64,000 bases of DNA from Amorphus coralli DSM 19760 (GCF_000374525.1 NZ_KB894570.1:1-64000); one strand, 5' to 3'. Shown: positions 50,531 through 58,562, counted from the stretch's first letter. The notes: generated by a model not told the origin, from the sequence alone. A program made the numbers and translations.

Positions 50531-51280
50531 ATGGCCGGACATTCACAGTTCAAGAACATCATGTACCGCAAGGGCGCCCAGGACGCGAAGCGCTCCAAGG
50601 TGTTCTCCAAGCTCGCGCGCGAAATCACCGTCGCTGCGAAGACCGGTGCGCCCGACCCGGGCATGAACCCGCGCCTCAGGCTGGCGATCCAGAACGCCCG
50701 CGCGGAAAACATGCCGAAGGACAACATCGAGCGCGCCCTCAAGAAGGCGGCCGGCGGCGACAGCGAGAACTATGACGAGGTGCGCTACGAGGGTTACGGC
50801 CCCGGCGGCGTCGCCATCCTCGTCGAGGCGCTGACCGACAACCGCAATCGCACGGCCTCCAACGTTCGCGCGGCCTTCTCCAAGCATGGCGGAGCACTGG
50901 GGGAGACCGGCTCGGTCGCCTTCATGTTCGACCGCGTTGGTGAGATCGCCTATCCGGCGGAGGCCGGCGACGCCGACACCGTCATGGAAGCCGCCATCGA
51001 GGCCGGTGCCGAGGACGTGCAGTCCGACGGGGGCGGCCACGTCATCACCTGCGCCTTCGAGGATCTCGGTGACGTCTCCACGGCGCTGCAGGATGCGCTG
51101 GGCGAGGCCACCTCGGTGAAGGCCGTCTGGCGGCCGCAGACCAACTCCCCGGTGGACGAGGAGAAGGCGCAGACGCTGATGAAGCTCATCGCCGTTCTCG
51201 AGGACGACGACGATGTGCAGGCCGTCTTCTCCAATTTCGAGGTCTCCGACGAGGTCCTCCAGAAGCTGACCGCCGCCTGA
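50531..51280 (+). CDS. YebC/PmpR family protein
   Basis: The 249-residue protein begins [28 protein letters not shown], broadly matching the family start. The middle contains [17 protein letters not shown] and [11 protein letters not shown]. YebC-family proteins were described as transcriptional regulators, and some members help ribosomes pass proline stretches. The chosen ATG agrees with the family; an in-frame start 31 codons upstream does not. It is monocistronic here. Confidence 0.95.
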   Translation: MAGHSQFKNIMYRKGAQDAKRSKVFSKLAREITVAAKTGAPDPGMNPRLRLAIQNARAENMPKDNIERALKKAAGGDSENYDEVRYEGYGPGGVAILVEALTDNRNRTASNVRAAFSKHGGALGETGSVAFMFDRVGEIAYPAEAGDADTVMEAAIEAGAEDVQSDGGGHVITCAFEDLGDVSTALQDALGEATSVKAVWRPQTNSPVDEEKAQTLMKLIAVLEDDDDVQAVFSNFEVSDEVLQKLTAA

Positions 51281-51388
51281 TCCGGCACAGCCTTCCGCCG
51301 GCGGTGATCTGAACCGTCGGCGCATCCCGCGCGTACCCCTCGTGGCGGCTCCGATCCTGAAGCCGACCGACCGCGCGGGAGCCTGCCC

Positions 51389-52915
51389 TTGTCCGTCCTT
51401 CGTCTCGTTCTCGGCGACCAGCTCGACCGGGAGATCTCCGCCCTCGACGGTATCGATGAAGCCGCCGATACGGTGCTGATGGCGGAGGTGGCGGACGAGG
51501 CGACCTATGTGCGCCATCACAAGCAGAAGATCGCCTTCGTCTTCGCTGCCATGCGCCACTTCGCGGGCGAGCTGGAGGACGCAGGTCTGGCGGTGCGCTA
51601 TCAGCGCCTCGACGACCGCAAGCGCGCGACCAGCCTGAAGGATGCGGTCCGCGCGGCCCTCAACGCCACCGGTGCGTCCTCCGTCATCGTCACCGAGCCG
51701 GGCGAGTGGCGCCTGCTACGGGACATGGAGGGCTGGGAGAAGGAACTCGGCGTTTCCGTCGAGATCCGCGAGGACACGCGCTTCTTCTGCAGTCGAGCCG
51801 CCTTCGAGCGTCATGCCGAGGGCCGCAAGACGCTGCGGATGGAGTATTTCTACCGGGAGATGCGCAAGCGCACCGGCCTCCTGATGGATGGCGACGAACC
51901 CGTCGGCGGGTCCTGGAACTTCGACGCCGAGAACCGCAAGCCGCTGCCGGCCGATATTGCCGTGCCCGACCTGCCGGCCTCGAAACCCGACGAGATCACC
52001 CAAGAGGTGCTCGATCTGGTGGCGGAGCGCTTTGCCGACCATTTCGGCGACCTCGACGGCTTCGCCTGGCCGGTCACGCGGCGATCCGCGCTAATCGCGC
52101 TGGACCGGTTTGTCACCGAACGGCTGCCCGACTTCGGCGACTACCAGGATGCCATGGCCGCGGGCGCGCCGTTCCTGTTCCACGCGGCCCTGTCGCCGCT
52201 CATCAACGCCGGGCTGCTGCGCCCGATGGAGGTCTGCGAGCGGGCCGAACAGGCGTACCGCGACGGCCACGCGCCGCTCAACGCGGTGGAGGGCTTCATC
52301 CGCCAGATCCTCGGCTGGCGCGAGTTCATCCGCGGCGTCTACTGGCTGAAGGGGCCGGACTACGGCCGCGAGAACGCGCTGGACGCCACCCGCGATCTGC
52401 CCTGGTTCTACTGGAGCGGCGAGACGGACATGGCGTGCCTGGCCGATGTCGTGGACGTCACCCGCCGCCATGCCTATGCCCATCACATCCAGCGGCTGAT
52501 GGTGGCCGGCAACTTCGCGCTGCTCGCCGGTGTGGATCCGCGCCAGGTGCAGGAGTGGTTCCTGGTCGTCTACGCCGACGCCTACGAGTGGGTGGAACTG
52601 CCGAACGTGCACGGCATGGCGCTTTTCGCCGACGGCGGCGTCTTCGCCTCCAAGCCCTATGCGGCCTCGGGCAGCTATATCGATCGCATGTCCGACTATT
52701 GTTCCGGCTGCCGCTACGACGTGCGCAAGCGCGACGGCGAAGATGCCTGTCCCTTCAACTATCTTTACTGGGATTTCGTCGCCCGCAACTCCAAGCACCT
52801 GCGCTCCAACCGGCGCATGGCGATGATCTACAAGAGCCTCGAGCGGATGGACGGCGACAAGGTGCAGGCCATGCGCGCCAGCGCGAAGCGCTTCCTCGAC
52901 AGGCTGGAAACCTAG
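51389..52915 (+). CDS. Cryptochrome/photolyase-related protein, iron-sulfur class
   Basis: The 508-residue protein matches the deoxyribodipyrimidine photolyase-related family (FeS-BCP, the PhrB/CryB group). It begins LRLVLGDQL, contains LGWREFIRGVYWLKGP and RRHAYAHHIQRLMV in the FAD-binding domain, and has four cysteines arranged as in the 4Fe-4S site: one in DMACLADV, two in DYCSGCRYD and one in EDACPFNYLYWDF. Relatives repair (6-4) photoproducts or act as blue-light sensors. The start appears to be TTG with GGGAG seven bases upstream. Confidence 0.93.
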   Translation: MSVLRLVLGDQLDREISALDGIDEAADTVLMAEVADEATYVRHHKQKIAFVFAAMRHFAGELEDAGLAVRYQRLDDRKRATSLKDAVRAALNATGASSVIVTEPGEWRLLRDMEGWEKELGVSVEIREDTRFFCSRAAFERHAEGRKTLRMEYFYREMRKRTGLLMDGDEPVGGSWNFDAENRKPLPADIAVPDLPASKPDEITQEVLDLVAERFADHFGDLDGFAWPVTRRSALIALDRFVTERLPDFGDYQDAMAAGAPFLFHAALSPLINAGLLRPMEVCERAEQAYRDGHAPLNAVEGFIRQILGWREFIRGVYWLKGPDYGRENALDATRDLPWFYWSGETDMACLADVVDVTRRHAYAHHIQRLMVAGNFALLAGVDPRQVQEWFLVVYADAYEWVELPNVHGMALFADGGVFASKPYAASGSYIDRMSDYCSGCRYDVRKRDGEDACPFNYLYWDFVARNSKHLRSNRRMAMIYKSLERMDGDKVQAMRASAKRFLDRLET

Positions 52916-53130
52916 CGTTGCGACACGGGCAGTGGCCCGTTCGTCTTCGCGGTCCAGATCTCGACGTTCGACCGGATGTCCTCGATCATCGGCTGGGTGA
53001 GCAGCCGTTCTCTCAGGAGGGCCTCGTAGGCGGGGGCAGGGGCCGACGCGCCCGATCGGCTGACCGGCTGCGGATTGAGCCAGCGCAACGACTTCCGATC
53101 CGGCCTCGGTCCAGTCTGCTCTGTCGCCAT
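52912..53130 (-). CDS. Small hypothetical protein
   Basis: I do not recognise this 72-residue protein. Its C-terminal half (YEALLRERLLTQPMIEDIR and EIWTAKTNGP) has normal amino-acid composition and GC-rich third positions, unlike the arginine-rich shadow frames nearby. It fills most of the gap between the photolyase gene, which it meets tail to tail with a four-base overlap, and the divergent cytochrome c gene. An ATG six codons upstream (53148) would overlap the cytochrome c start. Confidence 0.4.
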   Translation of the reverse strand: MATEQTGPRPDRKSLRWLNPQPVSRSGASAPAPAYEALLRERLLTQPMIEDIRSNVEIWTAKTNGPLPVSQR

Positions 53131-53146
53131 CGGCAGGAGAGGGGCC

Positions 53147-53500
53147 ATGCCAGCGCACGCACCAACAACCCGACCACATCTTGCCGTCGTGCTGCTGCTT
53201 GCCGTTTCGGCCGTGATGCCGCATTGCGCCGCTCGCGCCTCCGATGGCGCGCCGCCCGAGGGGCGCGAGCTTGCCGAGGCCTATTGTTCCGGCTGTCATG
53301 CCATCGGCTCGGACGACACGAGCGCGCATCCCGAGGCTCCGGCTTTCCGCACGCTGGGCCGGCTCTATCCCGTGGAGAATTTGCAGGAGGCGCTGGCGGA
53401 GGGCATCGTCACCGGCCACCCGGACATGCCCGAGGTCGCCTGGCATCCCGACACCATCGCGGTCTTCCTCGCCTACCTGAAATCGATCCAGGTGCCCTGA
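53147..53500 (+). CDS. Small periplasmic cytochrome c
   Basis: The 117-residue protein has a signal peptide ending near AARAS and one haem-binding motif CSGCH (AEAYCSGCHAIG), with a likely axial methionine in GHPDMPEVAW. The mature protein of about 90 residues is a class I monohaem cytochrome c and should carry electrons in the periplasm. GGAGAGG precedes the ATG at 53147. The TGA stop is directly followed by, and may be part of, a palindromic repeat element. Confidence 0.92.
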   Translation: MPAHAPTTRPHLAVVLLLAVSAVMPHCAARASDGAPPEGRELAEAYCSGCHAIGSDDTSAHPEAPAFRTLGRLYPVENLQEALAEGIVTGHPDMPEVAWHPDTIAVFLAYLKSIQVP

Positions 53501-53546
53501 GCAATCGCAGGAAAAGTGCTCTTGCGGTTTTCCGTCCGGCTTTGTG
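53501..53546 (+). repeat. RIME-like palindromic repeat, copy A1 (after cytochrome c gene)
   Basis: The element starts directly after the cytochrome c stop codon with GCAATCGCAGGAAAAGTG. The inner stem GGAAAA with TTTTCC is intact, but the outer arms do not match (CAATCGC versus GGCTTTG). The right arm instead corresponds to the copy at 54.5 kb, so this copy looks recombined. Confidence 0.7.
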
Positions 53547-53558
53547 GTGGAAAGCGAT

Positions 53559-53600
53559 CAATCGCAGGGAAAGTGGGCACCGGTTTTCCGTCCGCGATTG
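53559..53600 (+). repeat. RIME-like palindromic repeat, copy A2
   Basis: Outer arms CAATCGC (53559-53565) and GCGATTG (53594-53600) pair perfectly. The inner stem GGGAAA with TTTTCC surrounds GTGGGCACCGG. It lies 12 bases after copy A1 and 20 bases before a second repeat module, the same order as at 58.5 kb. Confidence 0.8.
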
Positions 53601-53620
53601 CGACTAAAAGAATTCCCTCA

Positions 53621-53721
53621 CGCCGAGTGCGTTTCGCGCACCGGCTCCGGGTGGGCGGCCTGTTTTTCTTTGCCGCTCACGCCGAACTCGCTTGCGCTCG
53701 CCGGCTCCGCGTGGGCGGCCT
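53621..53721 (+). repeat. Second repeat module, two tandem copies
   Basis: Two 42-base copies (53621-53662 and 53680-53721, 59 bases apart) share CGCCGA, CCGGCTCCG and GTGGGCGGCCT in order. A third copy is at 58563-58605. In two of the three cases the module follows a RIME-like hairpin after about 20 bases. Confidence 0.75.
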
Positions 53722-53806
53722 CCGGCCGGAGGGCGGTCGTCCGCTGGTGGGTGCTGTCCGGCCAAGCCCGAATTTCTCCAGATAGCGACCGCCCCAACCT
53801 CCGCTC

Positions 53807-53826
53807 ATTCCCGCGAAGGCGGGAAT
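53807..53826. repeat. ATTCCCGC-type inverted repeat
   Basis: ATTCCCGC-GAAG-GCGGGAAT is a perfect eight-base-arm hairpin with a four-base loop. This exact sort of sequence (CATTCCCGCGAAGGCGGGAATCCA) recurs between genes in many proteobacterial genomes. One copy is seen here. Confidence 0.75.
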
Positions 53827-54129
53827 CCAGGGCCGCACGCCGCAGCCTGTGTCTTCCCCCCCGCGCCGAGTTCGTTGCGCGCGGGTGGGTGTGGTCCGGT
53901 GAGGCAGGGAGGTGTGTCTGACAGGACCAACCCCTAACACAGCCCATTCAGCCCAGCTCGCGTGATTTCTGGCCCGTGGCGTCCCGGCCACGGGCCGAAA
54001 CAATCCGCCAGGCCCTCCGTAGGGGGCTTCTCCTGCTCGCGTTCAGACAAACACCCGGTCGGAAGTGCCGGGCCGCCGGCGCGCCATGTGCCACCGGTTC
54101 CGAAAATGTCTTGCGTAAGGATTAGGCCG

Positions 54130-54489
54130 ATGTTCGAGGACGTAGATTTCGAAAGGCTGGCAACGCTTCGCTGGAGCGACCCGGACGAGCCCGGTCCGAC
54201 CTACCGGCGGCGCGGCGTGGACGGCCCGCTGCGCGTGATGCTGCAGCGCTTCTCCCGGTTGTCGCGCGAGGAGCAGGCATCCGCGAGCGTGACGCTTTCG
54301 CCGGAGCCCGGCGACTGGTCGGCCACCATCATCGAGGGGCGCGAACTCCGGCAGATGGCGCGCCGGCACTCCTCCGGCCGGGTTCTCGGCTTCCTGGAAG
54401 CTGCCGCGCGGCTGCATCGGAGATCGAGCCGTGGCCCGACCCGGCTGGAATGGCCGGACGGCGACACCAGGCTTCGCAACGTGGGGTGA
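54130..54489 (+). CDS. Hypothetical protein, repeat-flanked
   Basis: I do not recognise the family. The ATG at 54130, with AAGGA about nine bases upstream, gives 119 residues: a small, charged, cytoplasmic-looking protein (MFEDVDFERLATLRWSD, RVMLQRFSRLSREEQAS) with no signal peptide or membrane helix and no cysteines. It lies between two repeat-rich stretches, and a palindromic repeat begins four bases after its stop. Normal composition suggests it is real, but its role is unknown. Confidence 0.6.
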   Translation: MFEDVDFERLATLRWSDPDEPGPTYRRRGVDGPLRVMLQRFSRLSREEQASASVTLSPEPGDWSATIIEGRELRQMARRHSSGRVLGFLEAAARLHRRSSRGPTRLEWPDGDTRLRNVG

Positions 54490-54493
54490 TCGA

Positions 54494-54537
54494 GCAAAGC
54501 CAGGCGAAGTGGGAACCGGTTCGCCGTCCGGCTTTGC
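54494..54537 (+). repeat. RIME-like palindromic repeat, copy B
   Basis: Outer arms GCAAAGCC (54494-54501) and GGCTTTGC (54530-54537) and inner arms GGCGAA and TTCGCC all pair, around the core GTGGGAACCGG. Both stems differ in sequence from the copy at 58.5 kb but keep pairing. It begins four bases after a stop codon. Confidence 0.85.
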
Positions 54538-54549
54538 GGTGAAGAGAGA

Positions 54550-54590
54550 GCAAAGCCAGGCGAAGTGGGAAGCGGTTCCCACTTTTCCTG
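54550..54590 (+). repeat. RIME-like repeat, rearranged half copy
   Basis: The left half of the element (GCAAAGCCAGGCGAAGTGGGAA) is followed by an inverted left half (GGTTCCCACTTTTCC) instead of the normal right half. This produces a new palindrome, GTGGGAA with TTCCCAC. It lies 12 bases after copy B. Confidence 0.7.
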
Positions 54591-54671
54591 CGCTCGCTCG
54601 GGCGGCACGCAGTAGCGCGCTGGTGGGTGCGGTCCGGGGAGGGAGGCGGAAGTTGGCTTGCCGGGACCGCC

Positions 54672-55238
54672 TCAGGCGGTCTCGGTCTCCTTGTCGAGTT
54701 CGCGGGCGTGCAGCCAGGCGGCGTGCTGCGGCGCGCGCTTTGTCTTCGACCACTCCTCCAGCATGTCCCACTTCACCGCGTCCAGGTGCTTCAGCATCTC
54801 TTCTTCCTGCGGGTCGGGGCAGGCGAGCTCGACGCGGTGGCCGTTCGGGTCGAAGAAGTAGATGGAGTGGAAGATCGAATGGTCGGTGACGCCGAGCACC
54901 TCGATCCCGTTCGCTTCCAGGTGCTCCTTGAAGGCGACCAGCGTCTCGCGGTCCTTCACCTTGAAGGCGATGTGCTGAACCCATTTCGGGGTGTTCTCGT
55001 CGCGGCCCATCTCCGGCTTGGTGGGCAACTCGAAGAAGGCCAGCACGTTGCCATTCCCCGCATCCAGGAACAGGTGCATGTACGGGTCCGGCTCGTGAGT
55101 GGAGGGGACGTGGTCCTCCGCGATGGCCAGCACGAAATCCATGTTCAGCATCTTGGTATAGAACTCCACGGTCTCCTGCGCGTCCTTGCAGCGATAGGCG
55201 ACGTGGTGGATCTTCTCGATCTTCAGGTCCGGTTTCAT
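54672..55238 (-). CDS. VOC family (glyoxalase/extradiol dioxygenase fold) protein
   Basis: The 188-residue protein has paired beta-alpha-beta-beta-beta modules of the vicinal oxygen chelate superfamily. Candidate metal ligands are His in KIHHVAYRC, His in VQHIAFKV and Glu in NGHRVELACPD. The SIYFFDPNGHRVELA ending is typical of bacterial members that act on aromatic or methylglyoxal-type substrates, but the reaction cannot be assigned. AGGGAGG precedes the ATG. A promoter and a perfect palindrome lie just upstream. Confidence 0.88.
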   Translation of the reverse strand: MKPDLKIEKIHHVAYRCKDAQETVEFYTKMLNMDFVLAIAEDHVPSTHEPDPYMHLFLDAGNGNVLAFFELPTKPEMGRDENTPKWVQHIAFKVKDRETLVAFKEHLEANGIEVLGVTDHSIFHSIYFFDPNGHRVELACPDPQEEEMLKHLDAVKWDMLEEWSKTKRAPQHAAWLHARELDKETETA

Positions 55239-55270
55239 GGGGCAGCCTCCCTATTGGTTGCGTTTGTAAC

Positions 55271-55300
55271 TAATTTGAGGCGTGCGCCCAGAAAAATCAA
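55271..55300 (-). promoter_or_regulatory. Possible promoter of the VOC gene
   Basis: On the minus strand TTGATT (55300-55295) is followed after 18 bases by AAATTA (55276-55271) in a locally AT-rich stretch. The VOC start codon is 33 bases further on. Confidence 0.4.
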
Positions 55301-55307
55301 TCAAAAA

Positions 55308-55323
55308 CGTTTCATTTGAAACG
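55308..55323. promoter_or_regulatory. Operator-like palindrome upstream of the VOC gene
   Basis: CGTTTCATTTGAAACG has perfect seven-base arms around TT. It lies just upstream of the putative VOC promoter, an activator-type position near -50. The cognate regulator is not in the window. Confidence 0.5.
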
Positions 55324-55404
55324 AAATCTGCGCGACAACGCGCAGTCGCCGGTTGGCGGAGGCAGCAAGGGCGTTGGCGCGGGGGGCGGAGGGCCTGCCG
55401 AAGC

Positions 55405-55947
55405 CTAGAGGACCGGCATGGGCGTGTGCTCGCCGGCCGGCAAGTCTACCTGGACCGGATCGCCCGGCCGCACCGTGCCGCCGGACAGAACCACGCTCAT
55501 CACGCCCGCCTTGCGCACCAGGTTGCCGTCGTCGTCCCGGTCGAGCACAGCCTGGACCAGGCCGTCGTGCAGGTCGTTGATGTACTTGCACGGGCTGCGC
55601 AGGCCGGTGAGTTCGACGACGGCCTCGTCGCCGAGGCGCAGCACGGTGCCGAGCGGCAGGGTTAGAAGATCGACCCCGGTGGTGGTGACGTTCTCGCCCA
55701 TCTGGCCGGGCCCGACCGGGAAGCCCTTGTCGGCCAGCTCGTCAAAAAGCTCCGACTGGATGAGGTGCACCTGCCGCAGGTTCGGCCGGGTCGGGTCCTT
55801 CCGCCGGTCGTAACGATGCATGACGGTCGCGCCCGCATGGGCGTCGCCCTCCACCCCGAGCCCCTCGACGATGCGGATCGCGTCGACCGTGGGCTTGGAA
55901 AAGGTATGGCCGGCGGATCTGTGCACGGCGAGGACGGTGGCGGTCAT
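55405..55947 (-). CDS. MOSC domain protein
   Basis: The 180-residue protein is a single MOSC domain: GLGVEGDAHAGATVMHR, RQVHLIQSELFDEL, PGQMGENVTTTG and the conserved cysteine in ELTGLRSPCKYIN. MOSC domains bind sulfur or molybdenum-cofactor-related groups; stand-alone members include YiiM-like proteins that reduce hydroxylated purines. The conserved Cys is present, so it may be active. It has no signal peptide and is read toward the VOC gene. Confidence 0.92.
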   Translation of the reverse strand: MTATVLAVHRSAGHTFSKPTVDAIRIVEGLGVEGDAHAGATVMHRYDRRKDPTRPNLRQVHLIQSELFDELADKGFPVGPGQMGENVTTTGVDLLTLPLGTVLRLGDEAVVELTGLRSPCKYINDLHDGLVQAVLDRDDDGNLVRKAGVMSVVLSGGTVRPGDPVQVDLPAGEHTPMPVL

Positions 55948-56026
55948 GGGCTGTGTCGATCCTGATTGACCCGATCGGCGCCAGCCGCCGGGAAGCCATG
56001 CGGCAGCTCCTGATACGCGACGACGC

Positions 56027-56557
56027 TCAGTCCGCCTTCCGACATCGACCCTGCTCGGTCACGTAGTCGAAGGCCAGGCCATCGTCGAACACCTGCGGCT
56101 CGGAATAGAAGAGCGTGTAGCGAAACACGCCGCGCGCCGGGTGGATGTCCAGCATCGACGGGCCGTTCTGGAACGTCACCCGGCCGCCGAGCGCGATGCG
56201 ACGGTCGCCGGCGAAGAAGGTGGCGAAGCCGGGCTCGTCGCGATCGGCAAGCGTCGCCGTGAAGAACGGCGCGTCCGTCTCCTGGCAGAAGTCGACCAGC
56301 GCGTCGCTGTCGGCATTGGAGGCCGCGATGCAGGTCATGAAGCTGTCGGCGGGGTCGGCCGGGGCCAGCAGAATGCGGAATGTCGGGGCGAGGGGATCCT
56401 CGGCGCCGCTGATCGGCTCGCTGCGCTCCTGGTTGCGGATGGAGACCGTCCGGTCCGCCTCGCACGCATAGGTGCCGAGCGTCACCTCCTGGGCGAGGGC
56501 GGGTCCCGTGGCCAGCGACGCGAGAAGAAGACCTGCGAGTGTGCGCCGGATCGGCAT
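56027..56557 (-). CDS. Hypothetical secreted protein
   Basis: I do not recognise a family. The 176-residue protein starts with a clear signal peptide ([22 protein letters not shown], cleavage before QEV). The mature part has four cysteines (TYACEAD, FMTCIAA, VDFCQET, GRCRKAD), which may form two disulfides in the periplasm. It is encoded between the MOSC gene and the Lrp-like domain gene on the same strand. Confidence 0.8.
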   Translation of the reverse strand: MPIRRTLAGLLLASLATGPALAQEVTLGTYACEADRTVSIRNQERSEPISGAEDPLAPTFRILLAPADPADSFMTCIAASNADSDALVDFCQETDAPFFTATLADRDEPGFATFFAGDRRIALGGRVTFQNGPSMLDIHPARGVFRYTLFYSEPQVFDDGLAFDYVTEQGRCRKAD

Positions 56558-56573
56558 CGTCGCCGCCCTCCCG

Positions 56574-56810
56574 TCAGAAGGCCTTGAACGTGATGATGGT
56601 GCGGGTGTCGCGGATGTGCGGGATGGAGTGCAGCTTCTCGTTCATGAAGTGGCCCACGTCGTCGCTCTCCTCCAGGTAGAATTTCACCAGGAGGTCGTAG
56701 TCGCCGGCGGTGGAGTAGATCTCGGAGGCGATCTCGGCATCGGCGATGGCGTTGGCCACCTCGTAGGCCTTGCCGAGTTCGCATTTGATCGTCACGAAGA
56801 AGGGCTTCAT
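56574..56810 (-). CDS. Stand-alone Lrp/AsnC ligand-binding domain protein
   Basis: This 78-residue protein is the RAM (regulation of amino-acid metabolism) domain of Lrp/AsnC regulators without the DNA-binding half. The core [19 protein letters not shown] and [12 protein letters not shown] fit, followed by the helix [15 protein letters not shown] and DTRTIITF. Such proteins oligomerise and bind amino acids, and may modulate full-length Lrp proteins. GGAG lies about ten bases before the ATG. It is divergent from gatB. Confidence 0.92.
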   Translation of the reverse strand: MKPFFVTIKCELGKAYEVANAIADAEIASEIYSTAGDYDLLVKFYLEESDDVGHFMNEKLHSIPHIRDTRTIITFKAF

Positions 56811-57017
56811 AGGAAAGGCTCCGCGAGGGGGGCTGTCTGGGCGCGAAGTGAACCCGATCGGGCGGGCGAGGGCAAGGCCGCGGCGCCGCCGCACTTGACC
56901 TTGCACAGGCCGATAGCCCAGACCCTTGGACAGGCGCGCGCAGGCGCGACGGACGAGATGACAGCGCCGGTCGGGACCAGTCCCGGCATCGAGGCGACAG
57001 GAACGGCAGTGGGTACG

Positions 57018-58499
57018 ATGAACGAAGCGGTGCGCGAGACGAAGCGCGGCTCTGTGATCAAGGGCGCGACGGGCGACTGGGAGATGGTGATCGGGCTGGA
57101 GGTCCACGCCCAGGTCCAGTCCGAATCGAAGCTCTTCTCCGGCGCCTCCACCGCTTTCGGCGGCGATCCCAACAGTCATGTCGCGCTGGTCGACGCGGCC
57201 ATGCCCGGCATGCTGCCGGTCATCAACGCGGAATGCGTGCGCCAGGCTGTCCGCACCGGCCTCGGCCTGAAGGCGAAGATCAACCTGTTCTCGCGCTTCG
57301 ACCGGAAGAACTATTTCTACCCGGACCTGCCGCAGGGCTACCAGATCTCCCAGTACCAGTACCCGGTGGTGGGCGAGGGCATCGTCTATGTCGACATGCC
57401 CGACGGCTCCACCGTGGAGGTCGGCATCGAGCGCGTGCATCTGGAGCAGGACGCCGGCAAGTCCATGCACGACCAGCATCCCTCCAAGAGCTTCGTTGAC
57501 CTGAACCGCTCCGGCGTCGCGCTGATGGAGATCGTGTCGCGCCCCGACATGCGCTCTGCCGATGAGGCCAAGGCCTACATATCCAAGCTGCGCACCATCC
57601 TGCGCTATCTCGGCACCTCCGACGCCGACATGGAGAAGGGCAATCTGCGCGCCGACGTGAACGTCTCCGTGCGCCGCCCGGGCGAGGGCTTCGGCACGCG
57701 CTGCGAGATCAAGAACGTCAACTCCATCCGCTTCGCCGGTCAGGCCATCGAGTACGAGGCGCGCCGCCAGGTGGGCATCCTGGAGGACGGCGGCACCATC
57801 GACCAGGAAACCCGGCTGTTCGACGCCCGCACCGGCGAGACGCGCTCAATGCGCTCCAAGGAAGAAGCGCACGACTATCGCTACTTCCCCGACCCCGACC
57901 TCCTCCCGCTGGAGATCGAGCAGGCGGAGGTGGACGCGCTCGCCGCCGCGCTGCCGGAGCTTCCCGATGCCAAGAAGGCGCGCTTCGTCGCCGACTACGG
58001 CCTGTCGCCCTACGATGCCGGCGTGCTGATCTCCGACAAGGCGTCGGCCGTCTATTTCGAGCAGGTGGCTGAGGCCCGCGACGCCAAGCTTGCCGCCAAC
58101 TGGGTCGTCAACGAGCTGTTCGGCCGCCTCAACAAGGAAGGCCACGACATCGAAGACAGCCCGGTCTCCGCGGCGCAGCTCGGCGGCATCGTCGACCTGA
58201 TCGCCGACGGCACCATCTCAGGCAAGATCGCCAAGGACCTGTTCGAGATCGTCTGGACCGAGGGCGGCGACCCGGCGAAGCTGGTGGAAGAGCGCGGCCT
58301 GAAGCAGGTCACCGACACCGGCGCCATCGAGGCGGCCGTGGACGAGGTCATCGCCGCCAATCCCGATAAGGTCGAGCAGGCCAAGGCCAAGCCGTCCATG
58401 GCCGGCTGGTTCGTCGGTCAGGTGATGAAGGCCACCGGCGGCAAGGCCAACCCGCAGGCGGTCAACCAGATCGTCAAGGCGAAGCTGGGGGTGGACTGA
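57018..58499 (+). CDS. gatB: Aspartyl/glutamyl-tRNA amidotransferase subunit B
   Basis: GatB with GatA and GatC converts Glu-tRNA-Gln (and Asp-tRNA-Asn) to the amide form. The ATG at 57018 gives 493 residues with about 15 residues before [18 protein letters not shown], as in relatives. [20 protein letters not shown], the [20 protein letters not shown] stretch and the C-terminal YqeY-like tail are present. gatA and gatC are not here, so it stands alone. An upstream ATG (56958) is possible. The TGA stop abuts a palindromic repeat. Confidence 0.97.
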   Translation: MNEAVRETKRGSVIKGATGDWEMVIGLEVHAQVQSESKLFSGASTAFGGDPNSHVALVDAAMPGMLPVINAECVRQAVRTGLGLKAKINLFSRFDRKNYFYPDLPQGYQISQYQYPVVGEGIVYVDMPDGSTVEVGIERVHLEQDAGKSMHDQHPSKSFVDLNRSGVALMEIVSRPDMRSADEAKAYISKLRTILRYLGTSDADMEKGNLRADVNVSVRRPGEGFGTRCEIKNVNSIRFAGQAIEYEARRQVGILEDGGTIDQETRLFDARTGETRSMRSKEEAHDYRYFPDPDLLPLEIEQAEVDALAAALPELPDAKKARFVADYGLSPYDAGVLISDKASAVYFEQVAEARDAKLAANWVVNELFGRLNKEGHDIEDSPVSAAQLGGIVDLIADGTISGKIAKDLFEIVWTEGGDPAKLVEERGLKQVTDTGAIEAAVDEVIAANPDKVEQAKAKPSMAGWFVGQVMKATGGKANPQAVNQIVKAKLGVD

Positions 58500-58543
58500 G
58501 CAATCCCAGGAAAAGTGGGAACCGGTTTTCCGTCCGGGATTGC
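58500..58543 (+). repeat. RIME-like palindromic repeat, copy C (after gatB)
   Basis: Outer arms GCAATCCC (58500-58507) and GGGATTGC (58536-58543) and inner arms GGAAAA and TTTTCC all pair, around GTGGGAACCGG. The element follows the gatB stop with no gap and could serve as a transcript 3' end. No T-tract follows. Confidence 0.85.
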
Positions 58544-58562
58544 GGTCTGATGATATCCCTGG

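Larger units (their letters stand above)
53501..54129. other. Repeat-filled intergenic region, no supported gene
   Basis: This 629-base gap is made largely of repeat modules. Besides the hairpins and the tandem module listed separately, it holds CGCTGGTGGGTGCTGTCCGG (53742-53761), repeated with one change at 54618-54637 and more loosely at 53880-53899, and a partial module starting CGCCGAGTTCG at 53864. Open frames crossing it have repeat-derived translations and I reject them. Confidence 0.65.

Noticed and set aside
53501-53721. CRISPR array
   Set aside because: Repeats here are few, unequal and palindromic, with no regular unique spacers and no cas genes in the window.
53544-53921. Open frames of 81-125 codons across the repeat region
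   Set aside because: Their sequence is made of repeat modules read through in several phases on both strands, so the frames are by-products of the repeats.
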